Shown piece after piece: positions 59,183 to 64,000 of a stretch of 64,000 nucleotides of DNA. Numbering within the stretch: the first letter of the stretch is position 1; each line of letters opens with the position of its first letter. The position numbers and the translations under genes are program-made. Origin of the DNA: Maricaulis sp048268525 (GTDB lineage Bacteria; Pseudomonadota; Alphaproteobacteria; Caulobacterales; Maricaulaceae); NCBI RefSeq assembly GCF_048268525.1, contig NZ_JBLWVH010000002.1, forward strand, positions 1 through 64,000. Direction: 5' to 3'. The notes under the pieces were generated by a model that searched no databases, was not told the DNA's origin, and saw only the letters and a list, made by a program, of their open reading frames with translations.

Positions 59183-60238
59183 CTACAGGACCGGCAGGAT
59201 AATGAGTCCCAGCGCGGCTGCCGCGAGGGCGACTGCATAGCCGATGACCTGAACCGGCAGTCTCAGCAGCGCGCCATACCAGCTCGACCCGTAAAACTGC
59301 CGGTCGGAGAGCCAAATCAGGGCGAACTGTCCCGCCAGGGCGAGCAGGGCGACGACGACGGCCGCTCCGGTATTGCCAGCCACCAGATTGGCCAGCAACA
59401 GCACGACAGCAAAGCCTGGCAACAAGGCGGCGTGGAAATAGAGCGACAGGATCACATGCTCGATCACCGTGCGCTTGGGATGGAGCAGCAGGTTGATCAG
59501 GGCCATGGCCAGGACCATCAGGATCAACGCTTGGGCCGCCGCCGCCGATGAGCTCGCCTCGAAGCCAGCCGGGTCGCGGATCGCGCCAAAGGTCAGCTCG
59601 GCGATGATCGAAGGCACTTGCGCATCCGCCATGACAGCCCGCAGGCAGTCGGCGGTCGCCCGGTCGATCCGTCGAGGTTCGGGGCTGGCACCGCGTTGCA
59701 TCATGGTGACATTGACGCCGCTATCGGCCGCGTAAACGAGCTGGCCGTCGGCGTTGATCTCGTCAGGGCCAGGCATCACACCGCAGGAGACCGACGCCGC
59801 GGCGGTGCCGCCGAGTGCCCGGCTGGCCTCGATGGATGCCATGCGGCGCTGGATGTGGTCCTCGTCCTGGGCGCGGACAGTCTCGGCCGCAGGGTAGGGG
59901 GCCACGGCAATGACCCGCACGCCCGCAAGGCTCATGGCGGCAAAGAATACCAGGCTGACCAGCAGGTAGAGCCGGATCGGCGGTGTCCAGCGGGCCCGTT
60001 GCCCGTCGGCATAGGCGCGCGCCAACCTGCCCGGGCCGGCGAAGAGAGCCCGCAGCGTGGACAGGAAACGGCCGTCCCAGACAAAAATGTCGCCCACGGT
60101 ATCGGTGACCAATATCCAGACAGGGCGACGGATCTCTTCATGTGACTGGCCGCATTGCCCGCAATACGGCCCGTCGAGGCCTGCGCCACAATTGGCGCAT
60201 AGGTCCCGGCGGCTCGGGTTCGAAGATGGATCAGTCAA
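59183..60238 (-). CDS. DUF3667-type membrane protein
   Basis: A 351-residue protein. The N-terminus has a zinc-ribbon pattern CANCGAGLDGPYCGQCGQ (about 14-31), then RRPVWILVTDTVGDIFVWDGRFLSTLRALFAGPGRLARAYADGQRARWTPPIRLYLLVSLVFF, the DUF3667 signature, and several C-terminal membrane helices. Function unknown. I chose the TTG at 60238 (GGGGGGAT six bases upstream), which gives MTDPSSNPSRRD; the upstream frame is not family-like. Confidence 0.82.
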   Translation of the reverse strand: MTDPSSNPSRRDLCANCGAGLDGPYCGQCGQSHEEIRRPVWILVTDTVGDIFVWDGRFLSTLRALFAGPGRLARAYADGQRARWTPPIRLYLLVSLVFFAAMSLAGVRVIAVAPYPAAETVRAQDEDHIQRRMASIEASRALGGTAAASVSCGVMPGPDEINADGQLVYAADSGVNVTMMQRGASPEPRRIDRATADCLRAVMADAQVPSIIAELTFGAIRDPAGFEASSSAAAAQALILMVLAMALINLLLHPKRTVIEHVILSLYFHAALLPGFAVVLLLANLVAGNTGAAVVVALLALAGQFALIWLSDRQFYGSSWYGALLRLPVQVIGYAVALAAAALGLIILPVL

Positions 60239-60377
60239 ACGGCATCCCCCCTGGGCGGCACTAAGCGGCAGTGGTCCGCACCGGTCAATATCCGCGCGAG
60301 TCAGAGCGGATCCGGTTGGGGCGACCACGCCTGCAGCCAGGCCTGCCAAGCACCCGGAATCGCGCTAGCAAATCGCC

Positions 60378-60962
60378 ATGTCCAAGCTCTACTTTACCTA
60401 TTCCGCCATGAATGCCGGCAAATCGGCCATACTGCTCCAGGCCGCCCACAATTATGGCGAACGCGGCATGGCAGTCATGTTGTGGACCTCGGTCCACCAC
60501 GCCGCTGAACCCGGTGATCGCACCGGCCTGATCGAATCCCGGATCGGCCTGAGGGCGTCGGCACAGATATTCGCGCCGGACACCGACCTGTTCGCCGCGA
60601 TCAAGGCGCAGGCCGGCGCTGCTGCGCTCGACGCCATATTTTTCGACGAGGCCCAATTCCTCACCGCCGACCAGGTCCGTCAGCTGGCCCGTGTGGTCGA
60701 CGAGTTGGGGCTGCCTGTCCTGTGCTACGGCCTGCGCACGGATTTCCTCGGCGCGCTCTTTCCCGGTTCGGCGGAGCTGCTGGCCCTGGCCGATCATCTG
60801 CGCGAGGTCCGCACGGTCTGCCATTGCGGCCGCAAGGCAACCATGAATCTGCGCCGCCAGGCTGACGGTCGCGCCGTCGCCGAGGGCGAGCAGGTCGCGG
60901 TGGAGAAGTCGGACTATGTCTCGCTTTGCCGCAAGCACTTCTTCGAGGCGCTGGCGGGTTAG
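60378..60962 (+). CDS. tdk: thymidine kinase (type II)
   Basis: A 194-residue tetrameric enzyme that phosphorylates thymidine in salvage. Walker A SAMNAGKS is at residues 9-16; FFDEAQFL holds the catalytic/lid acidic residues; four Cys (VCHCG and a later SLCRKHF pair region) form the structural zinc site. Length is normal. Divergent from the DUF3667 gene. Confidence 0.94.
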   Translation: MSKLYFTYSAMNAGKSAILLQAAHNYGERGMAVMLWTSVHHAAEPGDRTGLIESRIGLRASAQIFAPDTDLFAAIKAQAGAAALDAIFFDEAQFLTADQVRQLARVVDELGLPVLCYGLRTDFLGALFPGSAELLALADHLREVRTVCHCGRKATMNLRRQADGRAVAEGEQVAVEKSDYVSLCRKHFFEALAG

Positions 60963-61036
60963 GATGCGAAGGCGATGTCAGGCCAAACGGCCAGCCATCG
61001 CCCGCCGCTCACCGCTGGCACTACGTGGCCTGCCAC

Positions 61037-61384
61037 TCAGAATGTCTGAACAGCGTCATTCGGGATTTTTTCGCCAGCGTCACTCTCGGCAAACGCGTCG
61101 ATGAGAGCCATGAAAGTGCTGCCGACAGGGTGACCTGCGGGCAAGCCATCTGCCGGATAGCTTGGTCCGCCCTTGGCCTGTGCAACGCTCCGTGGCACGA
61201 GGACCCAGGCTTGCTGGTTCCGGTCCAAGATCCAGACTTCTTCTTCAGCCGTCTGGTTCGTGGCGGCCCGCAAGTCGTCCGCAAGCTGCTCTGTCGCGCT
61301 GCGCTGCGCCAAGGCCTCTTGCGGCAGGGCCGCCATGGTCAGGGCCGCAACCAGCGCGCCCGAGACAAGTTTGAATTCACGCAT
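61037..61384 (-). CDS. small exported protein, unknown
   Basis: A 115-residue protein with a classical signal peptide (MREFKLVSGALVAALTMAALPQEALA, cleavage after ALA near 26). The mature 89 residues are mixed charged and hydrophobic (VWILDRNQQAWVLVPRSV) with no cysteine. It converges with tdk (75 bases between). ATG 61384. Family not recognised; a periplasmic location is likely. Confidence 0.68.
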   Translation of the reverse strand: MREFKLVSGALVAALTMAALPQEALAQRSATEQLADDLRAATNQTAEEEVWILDRNQQAWVLVPRSVAQAKGGPSYPADGLPAGHPVGSTFMALIDAFAESDAGEKIPNDAVQTF

Positions 61385-61751
61385 CGCAATGATTTCCTGT
61401 GATTTTCAATCAGTCATTTCTGAGATTATCGGCCCGTTCCGCGAACTACAACACTTGCCGGCTGGCCGCCCCGGGCAATCGTCTTCACGTTCGGGACCTT
61501 GTTGCCCTTGAAACTGTCGAAACAGGAGGGGGCGCAGGTGGCAGATATCGCACCCGCGACCACCGGCGAGGCAGGCCTGCCGCGCCAGGTGATGATCCGG
61601 CCCCGCCCACGTCCCGCACGCCGGCCTGAAGGGCGAACCGATGCAATGATGGCCATGAACCGGTCATCGAAATGATCTTTGAAGAGGCCATTGTGGGTGA
61701 ACGGGACACTTCGAAAAGGCTGCGATGTGCCCCGTTCACGCCAGCATCAGG
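61385..61751. other. 367-base gap without a supported gene
   Basis: No gene is supported here. A GTGAACGGGACAC/GTGCCCCGTTCAC imperfect palindrome (61697-61709 with 61727-61739) lies just after the VOC gene end and may be its transcription end, though no T-run follows. An open minus-strand frame at 61426-61656 has no family features. Confidence 0.5.
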
Positions 61752-62123
61752 TCAGCCCATCGTGAAAACATTCAGCTTGTTTCCATCGGGGTCTCTGAAA
61801 TAGCCGGCGTAGAAGCCTTCACCGCGCGGGCCGGCGGGGCCTTCGCAGGGGGCACCGAGCTCTTCGACGGCCATTTTGTAGACCTTGTCGACCTGTTCCT
61901 TGCTGTCGGCCTGGAAGGCGGCCATGACACCATTGCCGATCGTGGCCGGCTCGCCATTGAAGGGTTTGGTCAGGCCGATGCCGGCGCCGCCATCGGGCTT
62001 GCCCCAGGCAATGAAATTGTCGTCGCCCATCATCCGGCCGACGCCGAATTCGGCGCACAGGCGGTCGTAAAAGGCGGCGGCCTTCTCCAGGTCATTGGTT
62101 CCCAAAGTTACATATCCGAGCAT
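61752..62123 (-). CDS. VOC (glyoxalase/bleomycin-resistance fold) protein
   Basis: A 123-residue single-domain VOC protein: MLGYVTLGTNDLEKAAAFYDRL opens the fold and the C-terminal GEGFYAGYFRDPDGNKLNVF block is the metal-binding strand pattern, with a His absent in the first position, so it may not bind metal as glyoxalase I does. It resembles the small dioxygenase/resistance-like members; substrate unknown. Confidence 0.87.
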   Translation of the reverse strand: MLGYVTLGTNDLEKAAAFYDRLCAEFGVGRMMGDDNFIAWGKPDGGAGIGLTKPFNGEPATIGNGVMAAFQADSKEQVDKVYKMAVEELGAPCEGPAGPRGEGFYAGYFRDPDGNKLNVFTMG

Positions 62124-62307
62124 TTGATTGTTCCCTCTATGTTCCGATGTCTCGACCCTACACGAAAACCGCAGGCGGGCGAGTCACATTTCAATGACTC
62201 CTGACAGGACGGTGGTCGTAGCCGGGCACGGGTTCGTCGCACGTTCGAATCTCCCTAAAATTTCTCCGGGCGGTCCGGTTGCGGCGAGCCTCAACGGGGA
62301 GACATTC

Positions 62308-62337
62308 ATGAAAAAGATGATCGCGGAATTCGAATAA
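62308..62337 (+). pseudogene. possible 5' remnant of an aquaporin (aqpZ) gene
   Basis: ATG 62308 with GGGGAG six bases upstream encodes MKKMIAEFE and then a stop. MKKxIAEF matches the conserved start of AqpZ aquaporins. The coding sequence after Phe8 is lost. It fits a deletion that kept only the start, but the match is eight residues, so it may be a chance or a leader peptide. The gap between the VOC gene and this point (62124-62307) holds nothing else I can support. Confidence 0.35.
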
Positions 62338-62481
62338 ACCGGGCCAGACACAGTTTTCGAGATCACGCGCTGTCGTCCTTGCCCGGACGACTAAAGTCTC
62401 CAGTGAGAAACGGTACGCAACCCTATTTTGTTCCTGCCATGTAAAGAGCAGTAAACACGAGTCTGCTTTTGGGGTGAAGTC

Positions 62482-62949
62482 ATGTTCATGAATCGATCAG
62501 TGTTTGCAAAATTTCAGAATGCGGCATTTTGCGGTGTATTTTTATTCACTATTTCTTGTCAGAAAGCGCAAGATGATCTGGATGAAGAAACCAGAGCGGC
62601 TCGTTTGGAATTTTTCGAGGGGAGGGCGGCGGTTACACTGCCGGTCGATATTAGAGAAGAGGCGTTACACGAATATATTGGCAGAAGGATTTTTGTTTCT
62701 GGCCTGTTGGCAGTTCATGATGATCGCAGATTTTCGATTGCTCTAAGTAATGTAAATCTAGAAGTTCGATATAATCCGCTATCTGGTCGGTTGTTTGAGT
62801 GTGATGGGGAATTGGTTACGGCGGCTGGCGTACTAAGTTTCGTAGATGGCAGTTTTTCGATTGCTCCGCCACAATACCGATCGATTTACACATCCGAAGA
62901 TCTGGGTGGCGGGCGATCGATTTCGTCAGCATGCAGTGATGACGAATAG
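62482..62949 (+). CDS. lipoprotein in low-GC island
   Basis: A 155-residue predicted lipoprotein; the signal ends FLFTISC with the Cys near 26. The mature part (EFFEGRAAVTLPVDIREEALHEYIGRRIFVSGLLAVHDDRRFSIALSNVNLEVRYN) may form an OB-like barrel with a ...FVSGLLAVHDDRRFS... strand pattern. GC is low (48 of 120 bases, 40%, at 62641-62760) versus about 65% in the chromosome, suggesting transferred DNA. GGGGTGAAG precedes ATG 62482. Function unknown. Confidence 0.7.
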   Translation: MFMNRSVFAKFQNAAFCGVFLFTISCQKAQDDLDEETRAARLEFFEGRAAVTLPVDIREEALHEYIGRRIFVSGLLAVHDDRRFSIALSNVNLEVRYNPLSGRLFECDGELVTAAGVLSFVDGSFSIAPPQYRSIYTSEDLGGGRSISSACSDDE

Positions 62950-63144
62950 TAGAGAGTAAGAACAGGCGCGCGCACCAATTGTTTCGTGTCCATGGAAATG
63001 GAGACAGGCGCAATGGAAAATTGTGGGTAGGCACCTTTTTTGGGCGGTTTTGGCGATTCTGTACTACCTGCAATTGGTGCTTGTCCCCATTTACTCGACA
63101 GCATCGTGCTCCGTGCAAGGCAATGGATGTTGATGAGGTGAATC

Positions 63145-63354
63145 GTGCCCCATGTTATTGATTGGAAGAAGGTGCTTCTCCATTTGATTGTATTTCCAAG
63201 CGTAGCATTCCTAGCGTTGATGCCTGTTGGTTACCTGACACGTGAAGGCAACTTGATCGAAAATATGTTTGTTTTGCCTCTAGGTGGAGCGGGAATGGTC
63301 GTGGCCATGTTTTCATATGCGTACATTAGATTTGGCCTGCCAAGGCCAAAATGA
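63145..63354 (+). CDS. small membrane protein in low-GC island
   Basis: A 69-residue protein with two membrane helices (about 10-28 and 43-62) around a short loop. GTG 63145 follows GAGGTG by six bases. Low-GC codon use like the preceding lipoprotein. No family recognised. It is just before an Rhs remnant; a role as an immunity or accessory membrane protein is speculative. Confidence 0.58.
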   Translation: MPHVIDWKKVLLHLIVFPSVAFLALMPVGYLTREGNLIENMFVLPLGGAGMVVAMFSYAYIRFGLPRPK

Positions 63355-63425
63355 GCAAGAAAATTGCGGAGGTTCACTTACGAATTTCCACTCATACGAC
63401 CGTTTCGCCTACGGCTATGATGTAG

Positions 63426-63575
63426 CATCCGGCCTGTTTCTCAGGTCGCGACTGCCCCTGCGCCAATTTCCCCTATGCTTATGTCGGGAACAATCCGCTG
63501 AATGCGACGGATCCGACGGGGGAGCAAAGGCGCAACTTCTTAGATCGCAAAAACCGGGGACACGTACCGATTTAG
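63426..63575 (+). pseudogene. Rhs/YD-repeat C-terminal core remnant
   Basis: In one frame the bases 63474-63521 read YAYVGNNPLNATDPTG, the hallmark end of the Rhs core before its variable toxin tip. It is preceded by about 16 codons back to a stop at 63423 and followed by 17 codons to TAG 63573-63575. No upstream YD repeats are present, so only a fragment is left. Rhs proteins deliver C-terminal toxins between cells. Confidence 0.75.
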
Positions 63576-63655
63576 TTTTCCGAACGAACGGGGACCCGCG
63601 CCGTTTTACGCCCACGATGCGCGGAACCACTCATCAACCCCTCGTCAGCCAGCGG

Positions 63656-63736
63656 GCCGTATCCGGTTCTTGAGGTCAAGGGCGGCGCAGCCGCCGCTTC
63701 GCGGTTTCACCCTTGAGCTCAAGAACCGGATACGGC
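63656..63736. repeat. long inverted repeat, 27-base arms with one mismatch
   Basis: Bases 63656-63682 pair with 63710-63736 with a single mismatch. The loop (63683-63709) contains CCGCTTCGCGG, shared with the palindrome at 41079-41160, so the two belong to one family by loop though not by arm sequence. Confidence 0.8.
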
Positions 63737-64000
63737 GAACTCCCGGCAAGGGAATTATGGTGGGGCGTGCGCCCGTGCGCCTGGTGAAAGGTCTCCTTCG
63801 TCCCACACACCCCGTCTCATACGCTCCATTTTCCCCGGGCGAAGACCCGGGGCCTACGAGACCATCCGCACAGTGATGGGTCTCCGGGCAAGTGTCGGCA
63901 TTTCCGACGAGCAGGCTGCCCGACATCCACACCCGATTCACCGCAACGTCGCCAGATACTTGCCGCGCCTTTCCCCGACTGATCTGGAACCCTCGGTTCA
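63737..64000. other. end of window, no supported gene
   Basis: The last 264 bases hold no gene I can support. A minus-strand open stretch near the edge (RGKYLATLR then stop at 63938-63940) could be the C-terminus of a gene outside the window, but the same frame meets a stop at the edge. A CCCCGGGCGAAGACCCGGGG palindrome lies at 63835-63854. Confidence 0.4.

Noticed and set aside
61426..61656. 76-codon minus-strand frame downstream of the VOC gene
   Set aside because: No recognisable motif, Arg-rich composition typical of noncoding high-GC DNA.
63645..63941. 98-codon minus-strand frame at the end of the window
   Set aside because: Spans the long palindrome and a CCCGGG palindrome; no family features, so repeat-derived.
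1..64000. CRISPR array, prophage, intact insertion sequence, tRNA or rRNA gene
   Set aside because: No regular spaced direct repeats, no transposase or integrase gene, and no recognisable tRNA or rRNA sequence seen on either strand.

Overview
The window looks like chromosomal DNA from a high-GC alphaproteobacterium near Caulobacterales/Maricaulales; a Maricaulis-like organism is my inference and was not checked against any database. The supporting signs are a circularly permuted tmRNA gene whose tag reads ANDNFAEEVALAA, an alphaproteobacterial SspB, a type A RNase P RNA, a CtrA-type TTAA-N7-TTAA box plus a GANTC methylation site in front of ftsZ, and a long translationally coupled dcw cluster.

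Layout. 1-6269: a truncated ATP-dependent 5-oxoprolinase (minus), a TerB/J-domain protein, a small membrane protein, a CE15-like lipoprotein esterase, an EamA transporter and an AmpD-type amidase. 6319-6707: rnpB. 6822-6991: a leader with two opposed triplets of MraZ-type TGGGN boxes. 7028-26671: the dcw cluster mraZ-rsmH-ftsL-ftsI-murE-murF-mraY-murD-ftsW-murG-murC-murB-(unknown)-ddl-ftsQ-ftsA-(unknown)-ftsZ, most genes overlapping by 1-13 bases. It makes lipid II and the divisome. A terminator follows ftsZ, and the envelope/repair genes lpxC, bamD, recN and ligA come next. LigA has an AT-rich, unrecognised N-terminal segment in place of a normal domain Ia, the most unusual thing in the window.

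32909-46705: a hybrid histidine kinase, a lipoprotein, a PepP-type aminopeptidase, an unannotated 53-residue ORF with a strong ribosome site, a LytTR membrane regulator, a serine hydrolase, prmA, an esterase lipoprotein, uvrD and a GIY-YIG gene flanked by 211-base direct repeats, one carrying a truncated copy of that gene. Several long palindromes lie here.

46770-58514: clcA; an ArsR/SRPBCC pair with palindromic operators; a secreted protein with a paralogue further on; RHH, Tag-like and DUF4169 proteins; an S41-like protein; fumC; a RusA-like resolvase; an MFS transporter; a hotdog thioesterase; sspB and a lipoprotein. 58693-59049: ssrA on the minus strand with promoter and terminator. 59183-62123: a DUF3667 protein, tdk, a secreted protein and a VOC protein. 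From about 62300 to the end the DNA becomes a low-GC, gene-poor stretch with remnants (a possible aqpZ 5' end, an Rhs C-terminal core), two small proteins and a second long palindrome.

I found no CRISPR array, no intact insertion sequence or prophage, no tRNA or rRNA gene, and no clear new multi-gene system. The best candidates for new biology are the replaced LigA N-terminus, the two unknown genes inside the dcw cluster, and the palindrome and direct-repeat families.
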